Assembly (NCBI GenBank): GCA_023014335.1
Contig: JAECYW010000013.1
Location: forward strand, 620,001 to 684,000
From: Galerina marginata
Lineage: Eukaryota > Basidiomycota > Agaricomycetes > Agaricales > Galerinaceae
Direction: 5' to 3'
Length of the DNA: 64,000 nt
Shown here: piece after piece, positions 34,297-45,906 of the stretch
Layout of the letters: each line of letters begins with the position of its first letter
Numbering within the stretch: the stretch's first letter is position 1
Notes under the pieces: generated by a model
Seen by the model: the letters and a program-made list of their open reading frames with translations, nothing else
The model's database searches: none
What the model was told of the DNA's origin: nothing
Made by a program: the position numbers and the translations under genes

Positions 34297-37200
34297 TTAC
34301 ACAGGCGGCGCTGATGCTACAATGTTAACGGCAACGGCGGAAGGTGGAGAGAGAGGAGGGTGTCCAGACGCAGAGAAAGGCGGAGCAACGTCGTTGACCG
34401 GATTCGCAGTAGTAGCGGCAGCAGCTGTCGGGACAGACGCATCGACGCTGGTATCCTCACCCAAAGATAATGACGACACCTGTCCAACAAGGGCCGCTAC
34501 AGGTCCAGCAGCCACCTCCTTGCCTCTTTCTCTATCGCTCTGCGCTCGTTGGTGGCCTTGACCTAGACCATTAACTCCAGGGATAGGTCCAGGTGGCGGC
34601 CGCCTCACGAGCTTTGGGCTAAACACGTCTCCAAGCTATATTAGAAGAGAAAATCCAATTAACGCAAGCCCACATAGTAAAGAATGACGTAAACGGACCT
34701 TTTCATCTTGCAGCCTCGAACTCGAAACCGGGCTTTGCTGTGCAGAACCAATAGGCGTGCCCCCGTTCCCATTCCCAACAACCCCATTGGCGGACATCGA
34801 CAAGGTAGGCCTCGACTGTCCCCACGCCCCACTCACAACAGGTGTCCTCTTCTCAGGTACAGCGCCGCCCAGCGGCGGAAAATCCATCGCTTGTAATGAC
34901 AGAGGCGGTGCATGCTGATGCTGGTGGTGCTGATGATGCGACGGCGAGTTCCCATTCGGGCTGTGCCCATGCCCATGCGACCGGGGGGGCGAGATAGGAG
35001 ACATACCACGCGAGCCTGAGCTCGTAAGGGTGTGGTCGTGGTGCCGACTCCCATTCCCGCTGGCCGCCAGGGTCGGCTGGGCCTTCAGCCCGACGGCCCA
35101 ATCTGGCCTAGCAGGCAATGGGTGCTGCTGAGACGAGGTGGTAGACGTGAATGTACGACGTGATGAGGACGACGTTGTCGACGAGGACTGAATAGTAATG
35201 AGTTAATTAATTTAATCCTATTAACGGATATAGAAAGACTCACGGTCGACGAGACTTCATCTGAATGAGACGAGCTCCTGTGCCCGCCAGAGCCAGAGCT
35301 CCCATTCCCCGACGGATGTCGTTGCCCGTGCGTATGTGATTGGAAGCGAGGGCCTACAGACTCTCCCGAATTTCCGTTCCCACTCGCCATACCCGACGCC
35401 GAAGTGAATCCCCCATGCCCAACACCCGGTCCATAGCTCCACGCAGACCGTGCAGACGGCGGCATCTGCGCACGCTGCTTGCCTCCATTTACGCCATTCC
35501 CATTTGCCGAGCCGTTATTCAGATTCATCCCAGGACCTACGCCATTCCTCGAGTTCGTATTCGTCCGCCCACTGTGATTAGGTGGGATGACGCCATTCCC
35601 GAGACCGTTGCGAGGCCCAGGGCCAGTGCTGTTGCCGTGATTGTGATTGTTAAAGTGCCCATTCGGCGCATTCCCTATCTGGGCCCCGTTCATCGATCTT
35701 GGCACGTCATAGCCAGGATGTTGCTGCTGCTGTTGCGGGTGCATGCTCATATGAGGAGGTGGAGGGGGCATTTGAGGTGGAGGCTGCGGCTGCGGTGGTG
35801 GTGGGTAGTACGGATTCATTGGATATGGATATCCATGTGGGATAAAAGGCTGATACTGAGGAGACTGTGCTTGAAGCGGAGGCGGGGGACCCATTGAGTG
35901 TGGAGGATTTTGCGGTTGCTGCGGAGGAAGTGACATTTGCATGTTGTGAGGGGGTGGTGACTGGATGGGCGGTGGGTGAGGAGCCCAACCATAATGAGGC
36001 GCATAGTTCATTTGAAGAGGTGGTGAATAGGGCTCTGGGCCCGACGGTGTTGTAGGGTCAGGTGAATTGTGCTGAGGCATTGGAGGAGGTGACTGGTACG
36101 GATTGTATGGAGCGGGGTAATATGGATATTGGGGCGCAAAAGGAGGAGTGGGTCCTTGACCGGCGTGGGGGTAAGGATATACGTACTGATTGGGATAATA
36201 CATGTTTGGGTTATGATGTTGTTGATTAGGATCGTAAACATGCCCGGATGGAGAGGCATCATGCAAGGACGCATAGCTGAACGACGGTGATGGGGCCCTG
36301 GAGTTACGGGAGCTGCCTCCAGAGTTGTTCCCATGGAAGGATCCACCAGCACGGAGGGAACGATTTGAGGAGGCAGAAACACTGCCAGGACCTCCACGTC
36401 GAACTTCCTTCTTGTCGCGTGAGTTGGACCCAGAGGGCACTGACCACTCACTCTCGGTAGCAGGAGAGCTGGCGGCATCGTCGGTATCGCTGATGCTACT
36501 CCTCCCACCTGCGCTGGTGGAAGCAGAGCCATTAAGGCTAAGAGAAGAGGAGCTTGCGCTCATGTCCTTGTCCTTGCCCTTTTCTTTCTCTTCGAAATCC
36601 ATGAAAATGCGGGATCTTGCTTCGTTGTAGGCAACTTCACGCTCTTCTATGGTCATACGCTTTTTATTGCTAGAACTGGTGATGTTGCTGCGACCACCGA
36701 GGCTGCCAGCCTCTGAAGGCTCGACGTCGGAGAGATCAAGATCTTCACCAACGACGGAGCCAGCGTGAGAGGTGGGTTTTGAGCGACGTTCTGGGACTGA
36801 TCGTCGCATGATTTTGAAGGCAGGGTGGGCGGTGGATTCGGCGGGGATAAGTTCGCAAATTCGACGGTCAGGACTGAAGTTGGGTCATGAGAAGAAAAAA
36901 AAAGGAACAGGCAGCATGGAAGACGTACATTCTACTTTCTGGAGTCGAGAGAACAAAGATTCCTTTGGAGATTGGATCACTCTCAGGAGCTAGCCTGTAG
37001 TACGCGGAACAGCGGTGGACGAGCAGACGTTGGTAGGAGGTAGCCGGTGTGAGCTCCACGCGCGTCCTGTGGTCAAAGATCAGTAACGGCACACAGTCTG
37101 CCCGGTCTCTGGAGTGGGCGCTAAGCGGGAAAAGAAAACATACCTGCGGTCCATGATCAGAGCCTCAAAGGTCTCGCCGAGTTTCAGGACGTATATCCTG

Positions 37201-37586
37201 TCCTTGCTCCTGAGGGCCTCGAGGATCTGGGGATCGACATCGGGGGTGGAGGTCGCGGAGACAGGCGCGGGGTCATCGTCTGTGGGGGCGGGGCCGTTGT
37301 GGTCGGAAACTGGCGATATGGAGGATGGGCGGAGAGATGGGTCTGGGTGCTGTGCAGGGTGGTGGGGGCGAGATAAGGGGGATGGGGTGGTGGTTGCGGG
37401 GGGCGAGGACGAGCTGGGGGGTACGGCGACGAACTGGGGGCTGGGGATGTTGTGGGGTGGGTGGTCCATGCGCGGGACTGATGAGGGAGATTGGGAAACG
37501 ACGAGCGAGGGATCTGCGGGGGGGAGTGAGCGGTGAGCGGGGACAGCGAGAGACAGCGGGGCAGGCGGGGACATACGGAGGGCCAT
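34297..37586 (-). CDS. R3H and SUZ domain RNA-binding protein
   Basis: Exons (minus): 37586-37144, 37066-36929, 36873-35244, 35187-34699, 34635-34297; 3039 nt, about 1012 residues. The R3H domain (about 120-210) holds RVELTPATSYQRLLVHRC with the RxxxH signature, preceded by ILEALRSKDRIYVLKLGE. The SUZ motif follows at about 240-275: MTIEEREVAYNEARSRIF. The rest is a long low-complexity tail rich in Pro, Tyr, Gln, Asn and Gly (repeated PYYPAPYNP-, PPPPQPQPPP-, NGN-type runs), typical of proteins that enter RNP condensates. R3H-SUZ proteins (R3HDM1/2/4 in animals) bind single-stranded RNA. An in-frame candidate intron (GTATGT...CGCAG, about 63 nt) right after the fourth codon makes the first 25 residues uncertain. 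Confidence 0.88.
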
Positions 37587-37719
37587 GGGGCGGGGAAGAG
37601 GAGCAGCGAGTGGGAGAGAGGACAGTTCTTTGGTCAAGCCATGGAGGAGGGCAAGAGCAACTCGAAAATTAGAATCCACCCTTGCATTATATAACACCGT
37701 GGGTAAATATTACATATTA

Positions 37720-40086
37720 CTACGCTACTCTAGTGTGCCGGTCTCCCTCCGTGAGCAACCTGATAGATATTGAATCCCAGACTGCCATACAATCAGCTCC
37801 GTCTCCGTCATAATTCGGGCCCACTTACCAGAACACAAACACACACAGCCCGTATATCATCAGCCCAAACGCGCCCAGATTCATGCCCTTGCTCACGCTT
37901 GGGTCGTTCCGCGTCAACTGCACACTGTCACTTCAGTCACCCGGCAAATATCCAAATACAATCAACTCGCCTTCCAGTAGAAAAGCCCCGGCAGGATGAA
38001 TGAAATCGTCGTCGATCCCGTGGCTCCGACGAACGACAGCACTAGTCCGGAATTATAAGCAATGGATTCTCTCCAAACATGAAAACTCACCCAGTTGCAG
38101 GTCGTCAACCAGATACGCAATCGTGAACCCGCTGGCAATGATCCCAGACGTCAACACAAAATGCTTAAACTTGGACATCTCGACATGTCCGTGCCCGTGC
38201 CCATGCTCGTCGCCCTCGGGCTCCGGTACTTCCTCTTCCTCCACTCCCCCCGCCACGGTTTTGGGCACAACAACCGCGTGTGCAGGGTGGAATACCTTGT
38301 CCAAGCAATTCCGACACGGGTGCACCTGCAGCGGATACGAGAATAACACCAAAATAACGATCGCTAGCTGCCCCACGGCGATAAAGAGCGATGTCGATGG
38401 ATACATCGCAATAATATTCGCCCCAACCTGTCAACCAAGGACGTTAGTCGGTAAAACTCTGGACTTCTCCTCCCCGGCGCTTGCTTGCCTTGGACCCAAA
38501 CGTCAGGTATCCGAAAACTGCGATAACCTCATACGTCAGTGTAGCTGCCCCAATCGACCCTCCAATAACCGTGTTCATCCGTGCTTGAGAGTTTGTTTTA
38601 AGTTCATTGTATATCGGGAATAGCTAAGGTCACTTTAAGTAACCTCACCAATAGATGAAACGCATTGGCTTACATTCTGAGCACATGTAAAGGCAAACAC
38701 CTGAACAGGAAACGTCGAAACAAAGCTAGGCGTAAAATGGATAAGACGAATCTCTCCAGGCTCCGGCATTCCCTTCAATGGCCAGAAATAACACTTGATT
38801 ACGATTATCACCAGATATGCTATAAATGAATCACCATTAGCCGTTCAATATCCAGTTCCACTACCCCACTCACCAACGGAAAACAGAGCGACATAGCTCG
38901 TATGTCGCAAACTGTTCAGGTGTCTCAAGAAGCACAGCGGTACCAGAACAAGCATGAACAGCGTGATCCAGTTGCCTCCGTTCAGAGCCCACTCCGGCGG
39001 GTTCGTCGTCTCCGACGTCAGGTCGTGGTACAGAGAAGCCACCACGTTTGGCATGAGGCCTTTGATGATGATCAAATAACTAGAGAACACGAAGGAGTGA
39101 GCACCGAGATCAGACTTCGCTCCCAGTCAAAGGCTGAGAATGAGATGTAAAGCAAAAAAGGCTCGCAGTCGCCATCTCGCCATGGGCATCTCCTGATTCC
39201 CTTCCAACATCAACAACGCGCACCTATCTCCACAGAGCCTAAATTCGGCCAAGCCAAAGCAAATTTCACCCACCTAATAGACACACCGAAGCACTTGGTA
39301 GCAATGGCCGCGTCAAAGAACACCGCCGCGCCGGGGAACGTGAGCTGCGAAATAGCGTGGAACGACGCGTGCCGGTGTTTCGTCTTCGTCGCGCACAGCG
39401 AGAGGAGATACAGCCCGAAAACCGCGACGGAGCCGGAGAACACGCAGGTGATCATCCCGGGTATCATTCCCGCTGAGGCCATTGCCTATCACCCATCACA
39501 AGACGCAGGCGCGAAAGCGAGGCAAAGTAAATTAATTGAATCACGAAAGCTTGTGAGCTTGACGGCACGCGAGGAGCGAGATAAGAGATAGGTTGCTCAC
39601 CAGTGGGAAGGTGAGCATGCCTAGTGAGATGAGTCTGCTTTCGTCACTTTCTTAAACGGTAAAATCGTATGAACACGTACCACTGCCAATAATCGTATTC
39701 GACAAATTGCTGATGCAGCTGACGAGACTCGCGTGTCCGTCGTCTTCCTCCTCTGTCTTCCTCCTTACAGCACCACCACCACCTAACAACGCTCTCGACT
39801 CGTCCTCCACTCCATGCACGTCCGGCTCGGCCTCAGCCGAATTCTCAGGCGCAACCCCATACGTCTGCACCATTTCGTACGATTCGTCCTCGTTATTAGT
39901 ATTACCGTTGTCCTCCTGATAGTCGTATGCAGCCTCGGTCTTAAATACCCCAAGCGGCTTGCGGATAGCCTCGATCGGTGACCGCAAAAGGGAGGACGGC
40001 AGAAAGGTCGCTTTGTTCAACGAGGACGAGGGTGGGAGCTTAAACGAAGCAGCCACTACTGCGTGTGTTCCAGGAATTAAGAGCAC
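37720..40086 (-). CDS. AVT/SLC38-type amino acid transporter
   Basis: Ten exons (minus): (40086 or 39873)-39681, 39620-39601, 39485-39274, 39079-38874, 38819-38674, 38623-38489, 38427-38091, 38041-37971, 37917-37829, 37759-37720. From the ATG at 39873 this gives 482 residues. About eleven hydrophobic segments; family start LVSCISNLSNTIIGSGMLTFPLAMASAG (joined over a 20-nt exon) is the AAAP signature of TM1. A loop EPEGDEHGHGHGHVE is His-rich. Vacuolar AVT proteins exchange neutral or basic amino acids with protons. The frame is open without ATG up to 40086, so the true 5' end may use an upstream exon. Two introns are GC-AG (38488-38428, donor AAG|GCAAGC; 37970-37918, donor AAG|GCGAGT). Its stop is 134 bases upstream of the next gene's start. 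Confidence 0.9.
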
Positions 40087-40782
40087 CTATATCCGGAGCT
40101 CCAATTCGTGTGTGAGATAAGGATAAGGGAGTCTGACGGGTATAAAAGGTCTGGCGTTGGACGATAATCGCCTTGCGCTGCGCCAGAACAGGTTCCTTGG
40201 GGTATTAGGTGTTAGAGTTAGCTGGAAGACAAGCAGTGTCCGCATCTGCCGACCTGTTGTTCCTCGACATAAAATGGACGGGCACGTGGTTCGTCGCGTA
40301 TCGCCATGTGACCAAGACGCGTCCACTTTTCTGTTCTTCACCTGTACCTGGTACCAACGCAATGTCTACTGCTTCAGACAATAAAGATAATCGCTTGCGA
40401 GGAGAAATGAAACCCAGCGGACAGTTGTTTTTAAATCGCTCTAACTGCCTTTCCATTGCTCACCCTCTTTAGGGCCAACCACTCACCAGAGACTCGAAAT
40501 TCACCTTGCAAACCCAGAAATAGTAATCGGCCAGCGATATCCCTGGGGCCTGGGTGTACAAAGGGCCTCTCCTACGATACTAGTACATCCACATTAGGTT
40601 CCCTTTCTTCCGAATCGTGCAATATTTTCAAAGAGTAGCATTTGGGCGGCTAATCATCCCGTAAATAGCAGCTATCTTGGTCGTGGTCTGTCGCCTATCG
40701 AAATCAGATTAACGTTCATTGCTTGCGTAACCTTCGCTATTGACTTGATACTAAGCTTCGCTTTCATCACAAGGTGATGCAA

Positions 40783-41325
40783 CTACGCAATATCAATCCT
40801 ATTTTCAGAATTGCAAAAAAGTCTGGTAACCCCTCCTCTGGACGACACGAAGCACAGCCTGAGCATCCTCGTCGGTTCCAGTATCCGAAAGCTGAACAAC
40901 AGCCGTGGGGAACTTCTCCTTGAGTCAACCTTCACCTGCGAAATATTCTGCTTCTGCAAAGAGGAGCTGAAGCTCAAGTCGTGCTCGGCGGTGAACAGTA
41001 GGCTAAAGTTACTGAGAAATGGCGAGTCAAAACTTGTGCGCAGTATCTCAATGTGATAGTTATTCCTTGTGGTAGTTTTAACCCAGAAACTAATGCTGAA
41101 ATCTGAAGGATGAACTAGGCCAAGATGAAGAAGGGTGACCATGTTCAGCGCGTCGTCGATGTAGCCCAGTGGTGCCAGCAGAGGAGTATCAAAGTTAAGA
41201 TTGATTCTGTTATCAAAGCATATGTTTCGGAGAAATCTTTTTGCTTCGGATATTAGTCGAGGCGCTTTACAAGCATAACTGGCAAGAAGACATGAATGAG
41301 GCTCTATCGCCCACTCATTGGAAGG
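40783..41325 (-). pseudogene. Open frame without start codon, possible decayed gene
   Basis: About 180 codons are open on the minus strand (SLPSNEWAIEPHSCLL... to ...CNSENRIDIA stop at 40783), with protein-like composition: FDTPLLAPLGYIDDALNMV, LLHLGLVHPSDFSISFWVK, FDSPFLSNFSLLF. The first ATG is only at residue ~62 (41142 is a start-like codon in the middle of the block). The pattern recalls the C-terminal half of Agaricomycete F-box-type proteins, but no F-box is present upstream. Probably a gene remnant, or an exon whose partners I could not find. Confidence 0.35.
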
Positions 41326-41820
41326 TAGGCTTCACATCGCTTCAATGAATAAACTGAGCCGATGGGTGCCACCAAGTTTTCCAAGCGCTTCTTCCAGACG
41401 GTGAAAACACAGACGACCGCGTTCACTTCGAGACGTAGGTAATCACCGAGGGGGGTTTTTAAACAGACACAAGGGCCAAAAGTCTTGTTCCTGAAGATAA
41501 TGAAACTATCTGAACCTCTATGAAAACATGAGGCAAGCCTGAGTCCGCGCAAAGTCGACCAGCTGGCGAGTGAGTAGATTCTGGAATTCGAACTGGGAGC
41601 GAGAGGGGGTAAGATCCCTGGTCGGCCGATCCTTGAAGTTGGTGTACAAGAGGCCGCTGGAGGGGAACGAGCAGGCGTTTCTAAATCGTGGAGGTATTTT
41701 TGATTGGAGTCGCATGGTTCGGAACTATCTCGGAGGAACTGAACCAGCGCGACCCTTATTCGCGAGGCTAACTTCGTCATATTATTATACAACCTGTCCT
41801 CATCTTGAACCAGTTTCACA
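41326..41820. other. Intergenic stretch before the Nudix gene
   Basis: About 500 bases; ORFs on both strands have no domain-like features. Holds the promoter of the gene starting at 41821. Confidence 0.35.
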
Positions 41821-43223
41821 ATGCAATCTCATATCCCAATTCCCAGCCATCGAGCTGCGCTGCTTCTAACGTGCAAGCTATCTCGACGCCTAGCTCGACC
41901 ACGTACCTGCAGAGCCATCCTGCGCTCCTACTACACCGACGTATTGCCCGTCGAACCGCTGAGACTGCCTCCAGGACACCGCAGCCTGCTCCCTCTCGTT
42001 CACTCCTGCAACAATCTTGTTCTTCCACACCACCCATGGCATTCACAGGCTCCCCTCGTCATCGGCACTCGAAACTCTGACGGAGAAGTTGTCGATAAGG
42101 AACACATCGTCCCTTTCGTGTTGTCCCATGGCCACCGGGAAGGCCCAGTCGGTTTCTTACGTCCGCAGGTCGCGTCGGCGTTAGAAGATGACCACCAAAA
42201 GCACCTTGTCTCCGGTGCAGCCTCGCCCTGGGACCTCAAATACACCAAGGACCATCCCAAATCTCTGAAATCAGTGGCTTTCGCTGGCTGGATCAATGAA
42301 GGAGGGAAGTATACTCGCACAATGCATATAGAACACTTAGTGGATGAATGGAGGAGGCGTAACATGTTTCCGGAAGTTCTGAAAGGTCTGCTTTCCTTCG
42401 TTCCGCTGGTCCAATAATTTGACCAATAAAATATTTACCAGGGTGGAGTGATGAAGCGTATCCAGTTTATACACACCCACCTCAGAAAGTGACCTCAGCA
42501 CACGATCCTCTTGCCTTTGCGATCGAACGCGCAGCTCTTCCTCTGTTTGGGCTTGTGAACTTCGGCGCTTTACTCACCGGTACATTTAATTTCCTTCTAA
42601 TCCAACTCTTTACCAACCATGTGCCCAGCTTTCGTTCGGGACCCCGCATCTGGACGAACAAAGTTATGGATCCCCCGCCGATCACTGTCGAAGCGAACGT
42701 ACGTGCTTCCTGTCTATATATCCTCAGTTTTCTTAATTGCATCGCTCACAACAGGTGGCCCGGAAAGCTGGACGTCACAGTCGGCGGAGGCATGGGACAC
42801 GGCGACACAGCAATGGACACCATCATCCGCGAATCAGCAGAAGAGGCCCTGCTTGACCACGACTACGTGAAAGAGTTCATCCGCCCCGTCGGCGTCCTGC
42901 CGTTCCCCAACCGTTCTCCGGGAGGATGGATTCTCCCTGGGATGTACTACCTCTTCGACCTTCCATTACCCGCAGACGGGTCTATCATCCCAAAAATCAA
43001 TGCTCTGGACGGCGAAGTGGAGAAATTCGAACTCCTCGACGTGCAAGACGTCCTCCTCGCACTCCTGGACAACACATTTAAATCCAGTTCCGCTTTAGCG
43101 ATCGTCGATTTCTTGATAAGGCATGGGTATATCACTGAAGCCACAGATCCCAGATATTTAGATGTTTGTCGTCTTCTGAAGACAGACATCCAGCTTCCAG
43201 TCGCTTGGAGGCCAGACCCATAA
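41821..43223 (+). CDS. DUF4743-Nudix hydrolase (thiamine pyrophosphokinase-related), probably mitochondrial
   Basis: Four exons: 41821-42385, 42442-42579, 42629-42698, 42755-43223; 1242 nt, 413 residues. The first 40 residues (MQSHIPIPSHRAALLLTCKL, then SRRLARPRTCRAILRSYY) are Arg-rich without acidic residues, a mitochondrial-type presequence. The DUF4743 part has LVHSCNNLVLPHHPWH and the conserved AFVRDPASGRTKLWIPRRS, SKRTWPGKLDVTVGGGMG. The Nudix box reads GHGDTAMDTIIRESAEEALL: the RESAEEA half is canonical, but the first conserved Glu is replaced (GD instead of GE). Family members (yeast YJR142W, plant NUDX20/24) hydrolyse damaged thiamine diphosphates such as oxythiamine diphosphate, so detoxification of damaged cofactor is the likely role. 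Confidence 0.9.
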
Positions 43224-43359
43224 TTACACCTGCCGGTTCTGACTTGCTGTATAGATGGACGATTTTTACTAGGTATCCGGATGTAATCAAAAGCTTCATA
43301 ATTCATTCAATGTATATAATATCATTCAAACAGAGCATGGCTGCCAGTCCGTACCATAT

Positions 43360-45547
43360 TCATGACGCTGCCTTCTTAGGGGCAAAGAAATTCTTCATCA
43401 TACCCTTCTGTGTTTTGGCTCCTCCCTTGGCCGAAGGTTTCGCTTTCGTGGCAGGAGCCTTCTTCGCCGCCGTCGGTTTCTCTTTCTCCTTCTCTTTTGC
43501 AGGCTGGGTCGGCGGTGGGCCTGGCATTTCGTCGTCCTCGGACTCATTTTTTACAACAGCAGGCTTAGCTTTCGTCTTTTTGGTCTTCGGGGCAGGTATT
43601 TCAGGTTCATCATCAGTGGCCACAGATTCCCAGTCCGAATAGTCTTCCTTGCCTAATAAAACAGAATAAGTACGATACAAGTCTCACAACGCCAAGAAAC
43701 TCACGCATATAACCATTTTCATCTAGCGCTTTTCTCGTCTTGGTCACCTTTCTCTTCTTCAGCCCGTTGCGTCCAACCGGGATCACGGTCTTGGGCTTTC
43801 TCCTCGTCTTCACTGTCTTGGGTTTCAATGACGTGTAGTCGCTCATGTCCACGTCCTCATCCTTCGCGAAAGAGCTTTCTGCATCCTCGTCCTCGTCGCG
43901 TTCGTTCGAACTGGCATTCGTCGATGGCACGCGCGACACCTTTTCAACTTCATCTAAATCCAGACATAATTCAGAATGACGTTTTAATAAGAATAGCATA
44001 AGTCTAACCGTCGTCGATATCCATAATCGCCAGTGCCTCGCGCTCGGCGTCAGAGTTCTCAGTGCTTTCCGTTTTGATACTGAGCCTTGATTTCCGGCGG
44101 ACAGGCTTAGCGGGTGCAGCGTCGGATTCATCATCGGAAATGACGACTTTGCGCCGGACTCTTGTATTGCTTTCTGCTTTCGGGACAGCAGAGGCAACGT
44201 CTTCAGGTGACTTTGGTCTTGGTTCCAAGCCGACTGAGGACTTCCGTTTGACCCCCCTCTGCGAACCACATTGAGGATTCAAGTTTCGAAGCAAAGGAAC
44301 AGGGATCGCACCTTAGGTTGAACCTTTTCATCTTCGGTGGCTGCAATATCTGGAACTGGAGACGAGGCCTTTGATGCAGGCCTCGAGGGTACGGCTGAGG
44401 CAGGCTTGGAGAGAATGGCTGAAGCAGTCTTCGTGGAGACCTTTGACACAGGATTCGAAGGTTTTGAAAAGAACATTCTCTTCTTATCTTCAGCAGGTTC
44501 CTCTTTCTTGATCTCCTTAGCCTCTTTCTTTACCTCTTTAGTGGTCTCTTTGGCTTTGTCGGCCTTCTTAAAGAATTCGATCTTTCCGCTGGGCTTTGCT
44601 TTGTCGGTGGTGGCAGTATGTCTCTCCTTCACCTCTGGTTTAGCAACCGGTTTCGGCTCTGCTACTGCTGGTTGTTTCGGTTTGGATGGACCAGCAACTG
44701 GGGGAGGAGGCTGCATTCTTTTCTTCGCGGTGCCCGCCTATGTAGTCTGTCAGACCGAATTGCTCGGCATATACGAGCCTTCAAAGCCTACCTTAATCCC
44801 TTTGCCAACGAGGCGTCCTACAGTCGCAGCATACTCCGGTCCTTTGGACTTGTCCATGTTTCGTACGAGTTCTGTAGGTGAGCAGATAAGACCGGCATCC
44901 TGGATGTTTACAACGGTCGTTAAAAAGTCCAAATATTCAAAGAATGGGTGGTGGTACGCACATGCAACGGAGCAGGAGATAAACTATAAACGTGAATTGA
45001 ATAGATTTCATCGTATAATTCTTTTGCGTCTAAAGGATTGGTCAAAACCACGATCTTTATCTAGCCTGATTCATCGCAACGCACCTTCCAAATCTCGTTC
45101 GTTGACAATCGTAATCTTAATTTGTGGCACCTCATCTCCATCATCGATTTCTTCCTTGTCGGAGGCTTGGGTACTGTCCATGTTGTAGTCCTCTTCATCG
45201 TCTTCCTCGTCCTTGTATTGCGGCCGAACATTGCTCGTAGGTGTACCGCTTAGCAGGAACGTGGCAAGAGAAGTTTGGGATTGATATGGTGCATTGTGAT
45301 GATAAGTCGCGAGTTCGCTACGTGGAAGGAATTAGTCGGAAAGCTATTCGTCAAATTTTCACATACTTCTTTGCAACATTGACGTGTATTGAGAAATGAC
45401 GGCTGAGCGAGCGATATGTCACCTATGGAAGATATGATCAACGAAACTGCAAGAGGGTAGGAAGAAGATACGGGACAAGGCACGAACAACATTCCCCTCG
45501 ATAAAGATTTGCTTGGTTAGATAGTCGCTGATCGCCTGCGTTGTCAT
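43360..45547 (-). CDS. CDC27: DNA polymerase delta subunit 3 (Cdc27/POLD3)
   Basis: Nine exons (minus): 45547-45488, 45422-45367, 45317-45085, 45029-44962, 44899-44792, 44737-44312, 44258-44009, 43953-43705, 43652-43360; 1743 nt, 580 residues. Start MTTQAISDYLTKQIFIEGN, then VVTYRSLSR and VNVAKNELATYHH typical of the N-terminal domain that binds the B-subunit. The middle and C-terminal parts are Lys/Glu/Ser-rich and disordered, with an IMDIDD acidic patch. At the very end a PCNA-interacting motif, QKGMMKNFF, is followed by APKK. This subunit tethers polymerase delta to PCNA and is also used by polymerase zeta. The first donor is GTTCGT, a weaker consensus. Confidence 0.93.
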
Positions 45548-45906
45548 CCTGGGTGAGGGAGGTGGTCGGTAGAGGATGGGAGGCTCTAGGGTGACGCCGG
45601 AACACGAGTCACAGGAACAGAAGTTATCACGCGCATTATGTCACGCGTTTGTGACATTAACATACTGTAGTACTGGTGCCAGTGGTGGCAGTGAATAAAA
45701 AATAAATTACAATTGCGGGGAAATTGCGAGAAAGTCATGGACAGTGCGACAGACAAAAAAAAACAGGCAAAGGGAAAAAAGGAATAGCTAGGATGCGAGA
45801 GTACGACAAAGCAAAACATAATAACGAGAGCAGGCATGCGAAAGAGAACAATAACTAAAAAAAGTCGTTAATAAGGTTCATTCGTCCTTGTTTAATTCAT
45901 TGGGGT
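45548..45906. other. Intergenic stretch with A-rich runs
   Basis: About 360 bases holding the CDC27 promoter side and the 3' UTR of the 644-residue gene. A-rich runs near 45757-45780 on the plus strand correspond to U-rich tracts in the minus-strand transcript. Confidence 0.4.

Noticed and set aside
35340..35897. 185-codon plus-strand ORF rich in Arg and Ile
   Set aside because: Antisense shadow of the low-complexity region of the R3H-SUZ gene.
39295..39591. Plus-strand ORF across the transporter
   Set aside because: Antisense to a transmembrane exon of the transporter; no independent support.
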